64,000 nucleotides of DNA from Alkalibacillus silvisoli. Its GTDB lineage: Bacteria; Bacillota; Bacilli; Bacillales; Alkalibacillaceae. The notes under the pieces are model-generated. The model did not search any database, was not told the DNA's origin, and saw nothing but the letters and a program-made list of their open reading frames with translations. Of this stretch, positions 25,646-34,301 are shown piece after piece. Numbering within the stretch: position 1 is the first letter of the stretch; each line of letters starts with the position of its first letter. A program made the position numbers and the translations under genes. Location of the stretch: positions 124,001-188,000 of the forward strand of contig NZ_BAAACZ010000011.1 in NCBI RefSeq assembly GCF_039521975.1, given 5' to 3'.

Positions 25646-27073
25646 GTGGATTTAACCCGTTTATTTAACTTGAGCGTGACGAAAGATGAGATGGAAGCAA
25701 CATTAGGCATAAACAGTGCTTATTTAACCGAATTACATGAAAATGATGAGATTGACATTGAAACGCAAATAGTTTCATCTACAATATATGACCACTTATT
25801 AAATCAACAAATTCAATACAATTTAAATAAAGAAGCTGTTAAAGAATTATGTGATTTCATTAAGCAAGGGATTAGTGATGAAGAGAAATCAGTAGTGGTT
25901 TCTAAAGGAAACCCACCTATAGATGGTGAAGATGGGTATATTCAATATCATGTAAACTTAGCGACACAAACAAATGTTCAAAGTGGACAAGATATTGACT
26001 TTAAAGAAATGATGAAAATCCCAATTGTAGAAGCGGGAGACCCACTTGTTACGTTTGTTGCTCCAACAACAGGTGATGAAGGAATCAATGTTTATAATCA
26101 ACTAGTAGAGTCAAAACCAGGGAAGAAGGTTAGTCTAAAAGCAAGTGAAAACACGAAGCTAAATTATGAAAAGGCTACGATTTATGCTACTGAGAGTGGA
26201 CAAGTTACACTAACTGAAAAAGAGATTAAAGTGTTACCTACTTATGAAGTGAATAACCATTTAGATTTAACTGTAGGAAACATTGATTTTAATGGCTCGA
26301 TTGTGATCAACGGTGATGTACCTGAAGGCTTTTCATTAAAAGCAAGAGGTGATATTACTATAAAAGGTATTGTAGAAGGGGCTTTTCTGGATTCTGGAGG
26401 TTCTATTTTTATTAGTGAAGGGATCTCTGCGATCGGAAAAGGACAGCTTCGTGCAACTTTGGATATTAACGTGGGTAATGTAAACCAAGCTATTCTTGAA
26501 GCAGGTCGAAATATTTATGTGAAACAGTCTATTTTGCATAGTGAAGTAACGGCAAGAGAATCTATCAAATGCCAAAACGGACACATTATAGGTGGTTCTG
26601 TTTCAGGTGGTAAACGAGTTGAAGCAAACGAAATAGGAAATCGAATGGGTTCTAAAACAGTGATTTATTTAGGTGATAATAAAAAAGTAATTGAAAAGCG
26701 CATTTATATCGAAGAACGAATGAAAGAATTAATGGATCAGTTAAAGAAACTTAAGGCAATTGGAGAAAAGTTTGAACAACTTAAAAAGACAAGAGAATTA
26801 ACGAATAAAGAACGCGTAACCCTTTTAAGACAAAAGCGTTCTTATGAAAAGGCGCGCCTAGAATTAAGTGAGTTAAATGATGAATATGAAGTATTTCGTC
26901 AACAAAATCAACCCCAAGAGGTGGAAAAACATTTACCTAAAGTTATAGTCAATGGTACAATTTATCCAAATGTAGAAATCAATTTCGGTAAATATGCTAA
27001 GTTAATTGAAAAGGAAACGAGTAAGGTTTCAGTTGTCTATCAGGACAATGACTTCTCGATTAACCCGTTGTAA
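25646..27073 (+). CDS. FapA/DUF342-family protein
   Basis: The 475-residue protein matches the FapA (DUF342) pattern: an N-terminal domain, then a central right-handed beta-helix rich in GDI/GSI turns (PEGFSLKARGDITIKGIVEG), then a coiled-coil region (about residues 350-425) and a short C-terminal domain. It has no membrane segment or catalytic motif that I can see. The start is GTG 25646 after AGGGGG. B. subtilis lacks it here, but other Firmicutes carry it near sigD. The function is not established; polymer binding or cell-surface or flagellar assembly is a guess. Confidence 0.82.
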   Translation: MDLTRLFNLSVTKDEMEATLGINSAYLTELHENDEIDIETQIVSSTIYDHLLNQQIQYNLNKEAVKELCDFIKQGISDEEKSVVVSKGNPPIDGEDGYIQYHVNLATQTNVQSGQDIDFKEMMKIPIVEAGDPLVTFVAPTTGDEGINVYNQLVESKPGKKVSLKASENTKLNYEKATIYATESGQVTLTEKEIKVLPTYEVNNHLDLTVGNIDFNGSIVINGDVPEGFSLKARGDITIKGIVEGAFLDSGGSIFISEGISAIGKGQLRATLDINVGNVNQAILEAGRNIYVKQSILHSEVTARESIKCQNGHIIGGSVSGGKRVEANEIGNRMGSKTVIYLGDNKKVIEKRIYIEERMKELMDQLKKLKAIGEKFEQLKKTRELTNKERVTLLRQKRSYEKARLELSELNDEYEVFRQQNQPQEVEKHLPKVIVNGTIYPNVEINFGKYAKLIEKETSKVSVVYQDNDFSINPL

Positions 27074-27094
27074 ACCAAAGGAGAGGTGAAGCAT

Positions 27095-27412
27095 ATGAGT
27101 TGGAAAGCAGTAGAAATGCAAGTAGCGCTTCCTAGAACTCAAGATGCTGGACAACTTCAAGATCAGTTACAACAAAGAGGGCAAATCATGCAAGACAATA
27201 TTGCCCAACAACAATTACGAGAATTGGAACGTAAAAGAAAATCTGTATTAGAATCAGAACATGCTGAAAGTGTACACAACGAAGGTGATGAACAACATGA
27301 AGAGTCTGATTCTTATTCAGATGAAGAGCATCAAAGATCAGAACAAAAAAACGGAGAGAAATATCGAATCCCACACCCTTATTTAGGAAATCGTGTAGAC
27401 TTTTCCCGCTAA
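27095..27412 (+). CDS. Unassigned small hydrophilic protein downstream of sigD
   Basis: I cannot assign this 105-residue protein. The N-terminus MSWKAVEMQVALPRTQDAG and the C-terminus RIPHPYLGNRVDFSR look conserved-type; the middle is a Gln-rich helix (QDQLQQRGQIMQDNIAQQQL) followed by an acidic, Ser/Glu/His-rich disordered stretch. The C-terminal His-Pro-Tyr...Asp-Phe pattern resembles, as I recall, small proteins beside sigD in other Firmicutes. ATG 27095 has a GGAGAGGTG site. It sits 21 nt after the DUF342 gene and 18 nt before swrB. Confidence 0.75.
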   Translation: MSWKAVEMQVALPRTQDAGQLQDQLQQRGQIMQDNIAQQQLRELERKRKSVLESEHAESVHNEGDEQHEESDSYSDEEHQRSEQKNGEKYRIPHPYLGNRVDFSR

Positions 27413-27430
27413 TGACAGGTGGTATTTATA

Positions 27431-27985
27431 GTGGAAATCTTTAATTTAATCTTACATGGGTTAACATTTATCGTGATTTTTTGGTTGTATCAAAAATGGC
27501 GACAATCAACTGAATTAGAGCATCAATCTGAACAACGCGTACAAGAAATAGAAGATTTGTTCAACTCATACTTATTAGAGATCAAAGATGAAAATAAGAA
27601 ATTAATTGAAGAACTCTCAAAAGTAGATCAATATCCAAAACAACGAAATAAAGTAAACGAAAAAGAACCTTCTATTAAAACTAAAGAAAATCCATACAAA
27701 GAGCCTTTACAAATGGCCCAATCAGACAAACAGCCTGAAGAAAATTTACCAAACTATAGTTTAGATTTAATGGTAGAACAACAACAAGATCAATTGGAAA
27801 TTAACCATTCGCAAAAACGTGAAACAAAACATGAACAACCTATAAAAGAAGAGCAAACTACACAAAGCAATATTCTTAGTTTATATAAGGAAGGGCATTC
27901 AATTGAAACAATTGCAAGGGATTTAAACATGGGTGTAACTGAAGTCGAACTTATTGTAAAATTTAATCATAAAATGACTATTTAA
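27431..27985 (+). CDS. swrB: Swarming regulator SwrB
   Basis: SwrB (YlxL) promotes assembly of the FliP/FliG-level export apparatus and is needed for swarming in B. subtilis. The 184-residue protein has one N-terminal membrane helix (FNLILHGLTFIVIFWLY), a coiled-coil, a Gln/Lys-rich linker, and a C-terminal helix-turn-helix-like motif (SLYKEGHSIETIARDLNMG). GTG 27431 is chosen because AGGTGG at 27417-27422 is 8 nt upstream. GTG 27419 has no ribosome site. No terminator was seen after it, so the operon may read into rpsB. Confidence 0.88.
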   Translation: MEIFNLILHGLTFIVIFWLYQKWRQSTELEHQSEQRVQEIEDLFNSYLLEIKDENKKLIEELSKVDQYPKQRNKVNEKEPSIKTKENPYKEPLQMAQSDKQPEENLPNYSLDLMVEQQQDQLEINHSQKRETKHEQPIKEEQTTQSNILSLYKEGHSIETIARDLNMGVTEVELIVKFNHKMTI

Positions 27986-27988
27986 TAC

Positions 27989-28017
27989 TTGCTTGGTGTA
28001 TACAGTTGTGATATATT
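27989..28017 (+). promoter_or_regulatory. Candidate sigma-A promoter for rpsB
   Basis: TTGCTT (27989-27994) and TATATT (28012-28017) are separated by exactly 17 bp. This gives a vegetative promoter about 115 nt before rpsB and would separate ribosomal protein expression from the motility operon. The remaining leader (28024-28120) shows no strong structure. Confidence 0.6.
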
Positions 28018-28130
28018 TACTTTTGGTGTTAATACACACGTTTGTGGAAGTGAATAAAGGTGCTCTGTATATGAGTTTTGTTTACTGATGAAGCAGGCGG
28101 AGGGAAAAACCATTTAGGAGGAAATTTATT

Positions 28131-28883
28131 ATGTCAGCTATTTCAATGAAACAATTATTGGAAGCTGGTGTTCATTTCGGACACCAAACTCGCCGTTGGA
28201 ACCCAAAGATGAAAAGATACATCTTTACTGAGCGTAACGGCATTTACATCATCGACCTACAAAAAACTGTTAAGAAGGTAGATGAAGCGTTCAACTTCAT
28301 TAAGGAAGTTGCTCAAGATGGAGGTACAGTACTATTTGTTGGTACGAAAAAGCAAGCTCAAGATACGGTGAAGGAAGAAGCGATCCGTTCGGGTATGCAT
28401 TACATTAACCAACGTTGGTTAGGTGGAACATTAACAAACTTCCAAACAATCGAAAAGCGTGTTAATCGCTTAAAAGATATCGAAACAATGGAAGAAGACG
28501 GTACATTTGATGTACTTCCTAAAAAAGAAGTTGTTATGATTCTTAAAGAAAAAGAACGCCTTGAGAAATTCCTTGGCGGGATTAAAAATATGGAAGATTT
28601 ACCTGATGCTCTATTTATTGTTGACCCAAGAAAAGAGCGTATTGCAGTTAAAGAAGCTCAGAACTTAGATATCCCAATCGTAGCTATGGTCGATACTAAC
28701 TGCGATCCAGACGAAATTGATTATGTCATCCCTGCAAACGATGACGCAATCCGTGCGGTTAAGTTAATCACCTCTAGAATGGCGGATGCGATCCTTGAAG
28801 TAAAACAAGGGGAAGCAACAGAAGATGCTTCTGAAGATGTTACTTCAGAGGAGCAAGAAGAAAAACAAGCGGTTCAAGAGTAA
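28131..28883 (+). CDS. rpsB: 30S ribosomal protein S2
   Basis: S2 joins the 30S subunit late and binds S1-like and anti-SD regions. Family blocks include MKQLLEAGVHFGHQTRRWNP, the RWLGGTLTNFQT stretch and the FIVDPRKE/NCDPDEIDYVIPAND region. The 250 residues carry an acidic C-terminal tail (EDASEDVTSEEQEEK), longer than needed for the fold. TAGGAGGAAAT precedes ATG 28131. A strong terminator (28892-28927) follows. Confidence 0.99.
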   Translation: MSAISMKQLLEAGVHFGHQTRRWNPKMKRYIFTERNGIYIIDLQKTVKKVDEAFNFIKEVAQDGGTVLFVGTKKQAQDTVKEEAIRSGMHYINQRWLGGTLTNFQTIEKRVNRLKDIETMEEDGTFDVLPKKEVVMILKEKERLEKFLGGIKNMEDLPDALFIVDPRKERIAVKEAQNLDIPIVAMVDTNCDPDEIDYVIPANDDAIRAVKLITSRMADAILEVKQGEATEDASEDVTSEEQEEKQAVQE

Positions 28884-28891
28884 AAGGTTGT

Positions 28892-28927
28892 AGGTGATAA
28901 GAGGTAGGACCTTTTATCACCTTTTTT
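28892..28927 (+). terminator. Rho-independent terminator after rpsB
   Basis: The arms AGGTGATAAGAGGT (28892-28905) and ACCTTTTATCACCT (28909-28922) form 14 bp with one G-U pair and a 3-nt loop, followed by T6 (28922-28927). It is strong and probably limits read-through into tsf. Confidence 0.88.
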
Positions 28928-29000
28928 AAACTAAGGGTTTTATAAACATAATGATGTAAATCCTAGTAATGGATGATCACAAATAGAGATCACAAATACA

Positions 29001-29009
29001 TGTTATAAA
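29001..29009 (+). promoter_or_regulatory. Candidate extended -10 promoter for tsf
   Basis: TGTTATAAA (TG, one base, TATAAA) lies about 45 nt before tsf, after the rpsB terminator. No convincing -35 was found. Two direct copies of GATCACAAATA (28975-28985 and 28988-28998) lie just upstream and could be a regulator site or chance. A downstream TTGACT at 29010 is an alternative -35 but has no good -10. Confidence 0.35.
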
Positions 29010-29054
29010 TTGACTTAGAAAACATAAACATAAAGTGCTCAAGGAGGAAGTAAT

Positions 29055-29939
29055 ATGGCGATTAGTGCGAAGTTAGTAAAAGAACTGCGCGAAAAGACTG
29101 GCGCAGGTATGATGGATTGTAAGAAAGCTTTACAAGAAACAGATGGTGACTTAGACCAAGCAGTTGAATACTTACGTGAGAAAGGTATGTCAAAAGCAGC
29201 TAAGAAAGCTGACCGTATTGCAGCTGAAGGTTCAACTCATATTGTAACTGAAGGTAGCACAGCAGTTATGATCGAAGTTAACGCTGAGACGGACTTCGTT
29301 GCGAAAAATGACGAATTCAAAAACTTATTAGATGTACTTGCAAACCATATTCTTACACATAAACCTGCTTCATTAGAAGAAGCTTTAGAACAAAAGCTAA
29401 ATGGTACTGAGGAAACAGTTAGTGAATACATTACCTCTGCTATTGCAAAAATTGGAGAGAAACTTTCATTACGTCGTTTTGAAATCTTTGAAAGTGACGA
29501 CAATTCTGCAATTGGTGCTTACATCCATATGGGTGGAAAAATCGGTGTACTATCACTTGTAGAAGGTACTACTGATGAAGATGTTGCAAAAGATGTGTCA
29601 ATGCACGTTGCAGCAATCAACCCTCAATATTTATCTCGTGATGAAGTTGACCAGGAAGTAGTAGACCAAGAACGTGAACGTCTAAAGCAGCAAGCACTTG
29701 AAGAGGGTAAGCCTGAAAATATTGTTGAGAAAATGGTAGAAGGCCGTTTAGGTAAGTTTTTTGAAGAAATCTGCTTATTAGATCAATCTTTCGTAAAAGA
29801 CCCAGATCAAACAGTTAAGAAGTATGTTGAGTCAAAAGGTGCTTCTGTTAAATCTTTCATTCGTTTTGAAGTTGGCGAAGGTATGGAGAAGCGTGAAGAA
29901 AATTTCGCTGATGAAGTAATGAACCAAGTTAAGAAATAA
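29055..29939 (+). CDS. tsf: Elongation factor Ts
   Basis: EF-Ts exchanges GDP for GTP on EF-Tu. The N-terminal UBA-like domain has KLVKELREKTGAGMMDCKKA and DLDQAVEYLREKGMSKAAKK. The core carries VEVNAETDFVAKN-type sequence (IEVNAETDFVAKND). The 294 residues and C-terminal module match Bacillus. AAGGAGGAAG precedes ATG 29055. A terminator-like hairpin follows at 29953. Confidence 0.99.
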   Translation: MAISAKLVKELREKTGAGMMDCKKALQETDGDLDQAVEYLREKGMSKAAKKADRIAAEGSTHIVTEGSTAVMIEVNAETDFVAKNDEFKNLLDVLANHILTHKPASLEEALEQKLNGTEETVSEYITSAIAKIGEKLSLRRFEIFESDDNSAIGAYIHMGGKIGVLSLVEGTTDEDVAKDVSMHVAAINPQYLSRDEVDQEVVDQERERLKQQALEEGKPENIVEKMVEGRLGKFFEEICLLDQSFVKDPDQTVKKYVESKGASVKSFIRFEVGEGMEKREENFADEVMNQVKK

Positions 29940-29952
29940 CTTTGTATGAAAG

Positions 29953-29981
29953 TAGGGGACACTTGGTGTGTTCCCTATTTT
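29953..29981 (+). terminator. Terminator after tsf
   Basis: TAGGGGACAC (29953-29962) pairs with GTGTTCCCTA (29968-29977) over 10 bp with one G-U pair and a 5-nt loop, then TTTT (29978-29981). The short T-run suggests partial termination. Confidence 0.65.
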
Positions 29982-29988
29982 GTAAGAA

Positions 29989-30107
29989 GAGGTTGGGACT
30001 AATCATGAACAGTCACTTGGTTTTGCTAAGTATAATCATAAATTGCGATTAGCAGCATGGAAATTATTAGCTGTTTAGACTTTTTAATGATTGTTTTGTC
30101 CGTCCTC
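29989..30107 (+). repeat. Decayed palindromic repeat between tsf and pyrH
   Basis: GAGGTTGGGAC (29989-29999) near one end and GTCCGTCCTC (30098-30107) at the other form an imperfect inverted pair, continued inward by AATCAT/ATGATT. An inner GCTAA/TTAGC pair lies around 30028-30054. It contains no open frame of note. The outer arms resemble the hairpin at 8782-8820 (GAG..TGGG.C), so both may be members of one palindromic repeat family. The rest of the 262-nt tsf-pyrH gap (30108-30186) shows nothing recognisable. Confidence 0.4.
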
Positions 30108-30201
30108 TATTACCATAGACAAGTTTCACAAAGCCTTATTTAGGCTTTGATTAAAGTAAACGTATAAAGAAACTATTTCTTACATAATGACGGAGGTAAA
30201 T

Positions 30202-30930
30202 ATGTCAACACCAGATTTCAAACGAATCGTATTAAAATTAAGTGGCGAAGCGCTAAGTGGAGAGCAAGGGAATGGTATTGACCCAAAATTTATTAAGTCA
30301 ATTGCTGAACAAGTTAAGGCTGTTCATGACTTAGGCGTTGAAATTGCTATTGTAGTTGGTGGAGGAAATATTTGGAGAGGGAAAGTCGGCAGCGAAGTTG
30401 GGATGGACCGCGCAAATGCTGATTATATGGGAATGCTTGCAACAGTGATGAACTCTCTTGCTTTACAAGATAGTTTAGAAAACTTGGGTGTACAAACGCG
30501 TGTACAAACCTCAATTGAAATGAGACAAGTTGCAGAGCCATACATTCGTCGTAAAGCCATGAGACATTTAGAAAAACAACGTGTTGTTATATTTGCTGGT
30601 GGTACTGGTAATCCATATTTTTCTACTGATACAACTGCGGCACTAAGAGCAGCTGAAATAGAGGCCGATGTAATATTAATGGCTAAAAACAACGTAGATG
30701 GTGTTTATTCAGATGACCCTAAATTAAATACTAATGCATATAAATACGATGAACTAAGCTTTATGGAAGTATTAAATGAAGGTTTAGGCGTTATGGATTC
30801 AACTGCCTCATCTTTATGTATGGACAACGACATTGCATTAATAGTATTCTCTATTATGGAGGAAGGTAACATTAAACGAGTTGTTACCGGTCAAGAAATT
30901 GGAACTATTATTAGGAGGAAATCAGAATGA
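30202..30930 (+). CDS. pyrH: UMP kinase
   Basis: PyrH phosphorylates UMP to UDP for RNA and cell-wall precursors; it is usually GTP-activated and UTP-inhibited. Family motifs are VLKLSGEALSGEQGNGID, VVGGGNIWRGKVG and FAGGTGNPYFSTDTTAALR. The 242 residues fit. ATG 30202 is chosen because GGAGGT (30192-30197) lies just upstream; the in-frame ATG 30187 is before the ribosome site. It ends in an ATGA overlap with frr. Confidence 0.98.
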   Translation: MSTPDFKRIVLKLSGEALSGEQGNGIDPKFIKSIAEQVKAVHDLGVEIAIVVGGGNIWRGKVGSEVGMDRANADYMGMLATVMNSLALQDSLENLGVQTRVQTSIEMRQVAEPYIRRKAMRHLEKQRVVIFAGGTGNPYFSTDTTAALRAAEIEADVILMAKNNVDGVYSDDPKLNTNAYKYDELSFMEVLNEGLGVMDSTASSLCMDNDIALIVFSIMEEGNIKRVVTGQEIGTIIRRKSE

Positions 30931-31484
30931 GTGATGCAGTAATTAAAGATTGTCGAGAAAAAATGTCAAATGCCATTCAAGCTTTCTCAAAGCAACTGGC
31001 ATCTGTAAGGGCAGGTCGTGCGAACCCAGCAATACTAGACAGTGTTTATGTTGATTATTATGGTGCGAGCACGCCATTAAACCAACTATCAACTGTATCA
31101 GCACCTGAGGCAAGATTGCTAGTTATTACGCCATTTGATAAATCAGCAATGGGTAATATTGAAAAAGCAATTCAGAAAGCTGATCTTGGTTTAACACCTA
31201 ACAATGATGGTAACGTCATTCGAATCAATATTCCTGCCTTGACTGAAGAACGTCGTAAAGATCTAGTGAAAGTGACTCGTAAATACGCAGAAGAAGCGCG
31301 TGTTCAAGTAAGGAATATTCGCAGAGATGCAAATGATCAGTTAAAAAAGCTAGAAAAAGATAGCGAAATCACAGAAGACGAATCACGTGCTTTCCAAGAA
31401 GATGTTCAAAAAGAAACAGATCAACATATTAAAGAAATTGACAAACTATTAGAAAATAAAGAAAAAGAAATGACAGAAGTTTAA
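30927..31484 (+). CDS. frr: Ribosome recycling factor
   Basis: RRF splits the post-termination ribosome together with EF-G. The 185-residue protein has the L-shaped family layout, with SVRAGRANPAILDSVYVDYY and RVQVRNIRRDANDQLKKLEK. GGAGGAAAT inside the end of pyrH precedes ATG 30927, and the two genes share 4 nt. A terminator hairpin (31504-31538) follows. Confidence 0.99.
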   Translation: MSDAVIKDCREKMSNAIQAFSKQLASVRAGRANPAILDSVYVDYYGASTPLNQLSTVSAPEARLLVITPFDKSAMGNIEKAIQKADLGLTPNNDGNVIRINIPALTEERRKDLVKVTRKYAEEARVQVRNIRRDANDQLKKLEKDSEITEDESRAFQEDVQKETDQHIKEIDKLLENKEKEMTEV

Positions 31485-31503
31485 CTTCTATTTTAATATA
31501 CAA

Positions 31504-31538
31504 CAGCTTTCGCCTGACTAAGCGAAAGCTGAATTTTT
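31504..31538 (+). terminator. Terminator between frr and uppS
   Basis: CAGCTTTCGC (31504-31513) pairs perfectly with GCGAAAGCTG (31522-31531) across an 8-nt loop, followed by AATTTTT. No clear promoter lies in the 27 nt before uppS, so termination is probably incomplete. Confidence 0.8.
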
Positions 31539-31565
31539 CTTAATGCTATTTAAAGAGGGATTATT

Positions 31566-32312
31566 ATGCTTTTTCGTTCAAACTCTAAAGAAGATCATCA
31601 AGAAATAAGTACTGAAAACACTCCAAAACATATTGCAATTATCATGGATGGTAATGGGCGTTGGGCTAAAAAAAGGGCTCTCCCACGTGTAGCGGGCCAT
31701 CGCGAAGGCATGAAATCAATTGAAAAAGTTGTCACAAGAGCTTCTAATTTAGGTGTGGAGGCATTAACTTTATATGCTTTTTCCACTGAAAATTGGAAGA
31801 GACCTAAAACAGAAGTCGAGTTTATTATGAAATTACCGTCACAATTTCTAGATACATATTTGCCCGGCTTAAAACAAAACAATGTTAAAATAACAACAAT
31901 AGGTGATTTTGATTCATTGCCTACCTTTACAAAGCAAGCTGTAACCAAAGCGATCGAAGAAACGAAGGGTAATGATGGTCTAACTTTGAATTTAGCACTT
32001 AATTATGGCAGTCGTAAAGAATTATTAGATTCTGTGAAGGCTATTAGTGAGTCAGTAGCAAATGGTGAAGTATCTATAGATGAAATAGATGAAACATTAA
32101 TTGAAAGCCATTTGTATACGCATGGCTTGCCTGACCCAGATTTATTAATTAGAACAAGTGGCGAACAAAGGTTAAGTAATTACTTACTATGGCAGTTAGC
32201 CTATGCTGAGTTTTATTTTACTGAAAAATATTGGCCTGAATTTGGTGAAGAGGCTTTAGATGAAGCAATAAAAGAATACCAACATCGAAAAAGAAGGTTC
32301 GGTGGTTTATAG
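31566..32312 (+). CDS. uppS: Undecaprenyl (isoprenyl) diphosphate synthase
   Basis: UppS condenses farnesyl diphosphate with isopentenyl units to form the lipid carrier for cell-wall and teichoic acid synthesis. IAIIMDGNGRWAKKR holds the catalytic Asp. LTLYAFSTENWKRP and DLLIRTSGEQRLSNYLLWQ are the other cis-prenyltransferase blocks. The 248 residues are near normal. Its substrate supply depends on Dxr, two genes downstream. Confidence 0.98.
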   Translation: MLFRSNSKEDHQEISTENTPKHIAIIMDGNGRWAKKRALPRVAGHREGMKSIEKVVTRASNLGVEALTLYAFSTENWKRPKTEVEFIMKLPSQFLDTYLPGLKQNNVKITTIGDFDSLPTFTKQAVTKAIEETKGNDGLTLNLALNYGSRKELLDSVKAISESVANGEVSIDEIDETLIESHLYTHGLPDPDLLIRTSGEQRLSNYLLWQLAYAEFYFTEKYWPEFGEEALDEAIKEYQHRKRRFGGL

Positions 32313-32324
32313 GGAAGTGATTTA

Positions 32325-33113
32325 ATGAAACAACGAGTCATTACAGCCATAATTGGATTAGTTATTTTCATACCCTTTGTTGTCTATGGGGGATGGCCAT
32401 TCGCGTTATTAATTTCATTGTTGGCAACTATGGGATTAAACGAGTTGTTTCGTATGAATAATATATCAACTTTTAGTTTCCCTGCAATGATTACCTTTGT
32501 ATTATTATGGGGCATATTTATTGATTTATTTATTACTTCAATATTCAGTTACATACCTGTTAATCAGTATGAAGCGCTCTTTATATATATTTTTATTCTT
32601 TTAATTTATAGTGTTTTAGTCAAAAACAAAAAGACGTACCATGATCTATCATTTATCTTACTTTCCGTTTTTTATGTCGGGATTGGTTTTGGCTATGTTG
32701 TAGAAACAAGGTTTGCTGGTTTAGAATACATTTTATTTGTTTTATTAATCATTTGGTTAACTGATACAGGTGCCTATTTCTTTGGAAAATACATTGGCAA
32801 AAGAAAATTGTGGCCTGAAATTAGCCCTAAGAAAACGATTGCTGGTTTTGTAGGTGGTATAATAAGTGCAATTGTAGTGTCTGTCATTTTCCAATTAATA
32901 TATCCAATGTACGACCAAGTATGGTTGGTCATAGCGATCGCAATTATTGCTTCAATCCTTGCTCAAATAGGCGACCTTGTAGAGTCAGCATTAAAAAGAA
33001 CTTATGAAGTTAAAGATTCAGGCACCTTATTACCAGGACATGGTGGCGTTTTAGATCGTTTTGATAGCCTGATATTTATGTTACCATTTCTTCACTTTCT
33101 ACAATTTATTTAA
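32325..33113 (+). CDS. cdsA: Phosphatidate cytidylyltransferase
   Basis: CdsA makes CDP-diacylglycerol from CTP and phosphatidic acid, the entry step to phospholipids. It is an integral membrane protein (262 residues, about seven helices). The signature near the C-terminus is GDLVESALKRTYEVKDSG followed by LLPGHGGVLDRFDSL. An SPKKT motif and DTGAYFFGKYIGKRK precede it. ATG 32325 lies 12 nt after uppS. Confidence 0.98.
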   Translation: MKQRVITAIIGLVIFIPFVVYGGWPFALLISLLATMGLNELFRMNNISTFSFPAMITFVLLWGIFIDLFITSIFSYIPVNQYEALFIYIFILLIYSVLVKNKKTYHDLSFILLSVFYVGIGFGYVVETRFAGLEYILFVLLIIWLTDTGAYFFGKYIGKRKLWPEISPKKTIAGFVGGIISAIVVSVIFQLIYPMYDQVWLVIAIAIIASILAQIGDLVESALKRTYEVKDSGTLLPGHGGVLDRFDSLIFMLPFLHFLQFI

Positions 33114-33137
33114 TCATGTAACGAATGAGGGTTATTT

Positions 33138-34286
33138 ATGAAAAATATTGTCTTATTAGGTGGAACGGGTTCAATTGGCTTACAAACTATTGATATAATA
33201 AAAGAACATCCTAACTCTTTTAAATTATATGGTTTTGCGTTTGGTACCCAGGTAGATGTAGCCAAACCAATAGTCGAAGAGCTTAAACCTGAGGTGATCA
33301 TTGTTAAAGATGAACAAACAAAAAGTCTTCTTCAATCATCTCTTACATATGATGTTAAAGTGTACGCTGGTGTAGAAGCATTGAGTGACGTTGTAACACA
33401 CCCTCAGGTAGATGTAGTTGTTAATGCTTTGTTAGGTAGTGTGGGTTTAGAGCCTACTTTACAAGCGATTCGTTCACAAAAACAAATTGCGTTTGCAAAC
33501 AAAGAAACATTAGTGACAGCAGGGCATTTAGTAATGGATGAAGCTAATAAATACGGTGTAGATTTACTTCCAGTAGATAGTGAACATGCAGCTATTCACC
33601 AATGTTTACGAGGTGAGAGTTTAAAAGAATTAAAACGCATGGTAATAACAGCATCAGGTGGTAGCTTTAGAGATCGAAATCGTAATGAACTCATAGATGT
33701 AACTAAAGAAGATGCTTTAAAACATCCCAATTGGAGTATGGGGGCCAAAATTACAATTGACTCTGCTACTATGATGAATAAAGGCTTGGAAGTTATTGAA
33801 GCTCATTGGTTATTTGATGTTCCATATAATCAAATTGATGTTATTATGCATAAAGAAAGTGTCATACATAGTATGGTTGAGTTTGTAGATCAAAGTGTTA
33901 TGGCGCAATTAGGTACACCGGATATGCGTATTCCAATTCAATATGCTTTAACCTATCCTGATCGCTACCCATATAGCTTATCTAAAGGGTTAGACTTACT
34001 TTCTTTTGCTACACTAAACTTTCAAGAGATGAGTTTTGAACGATTTCCGTGTTTAAAAATGGCATATGACGCTGGTCGTGAAGGTGGTTCAATGCCAACG
34101 GTTTTAAATGCCGCTAATGAGGAAGCAGTAGCTTTATTTCTAAATGATAAAATAGATTTTTTAGGAATTGAGACTTTAATTCAAAAGCAATTAGAACAGC
34201 ATACAAAAATTAATTCTCCAGATTTAGAAACAATTATAAGTATTGACCAAGAAATTCGAGAGCGAGTACGTCGTGAAGGATCTTAA
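33138..34286 (+). CDS. dxr: 1-deoxy-D-xylulose 5-phosphate reductoisomerase
   Basis: Dxr performs the first committed step of the MEP isoprenoid pathway, forming MEP with NADPH. The N-terminal fold has LLGGTGSIGLQTIDI. The metal/substrate site shows LLPVDSEHAAIHQCL, ASGGSFRD, and NAANEEAVALFL near the C-terminus; FANKETLVTAG holds conserved residues. The 382 residues match. It is placed between cdsA and rasP as in B. subtilis, feeding UppS. Confidence 0.98.
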   Translation: MKNIVLLGGTGSIGLQTIDIIKEHPNSFKLYGFAFGTQVDVAKPIVEELKPEVIIVKDEQTKSLLQSSLTYDVKVYAGVEALSDVVTHPQVDVVVNALLGSVGLEPTLQAIRSQKQIAFANKETLVTAGHLVMDEANKYGVDLLPVDSEHAAIHQCLRGESLKELKRMVITASGGSFRDRNRNELIDVTKEDALKHPNWSMGAKITIDSATMMNKGLEVIEAHWLFDVPYNQIDVIMHKESVIHSMVEFVDQSVMAQLGTPDMRIPIQYALTYPDRYPYSLSKGLDLLSFATLNFQEMSFERFPCLKMAYDAGREGGSMPTVLNAANEEAVALFLNDKIDFLGIETLIQKQLEQHTKINSPDLETIISIDQEIRERVRREGS

Positions 34287-34301
34287 AGGAAGGTGCTAGT
34301 A

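Noticed and set aside
27986..28130. Structured ribosomal leader before rpsB
   Set aside because: No stable stem could be built by eye; only a promoter is supported.
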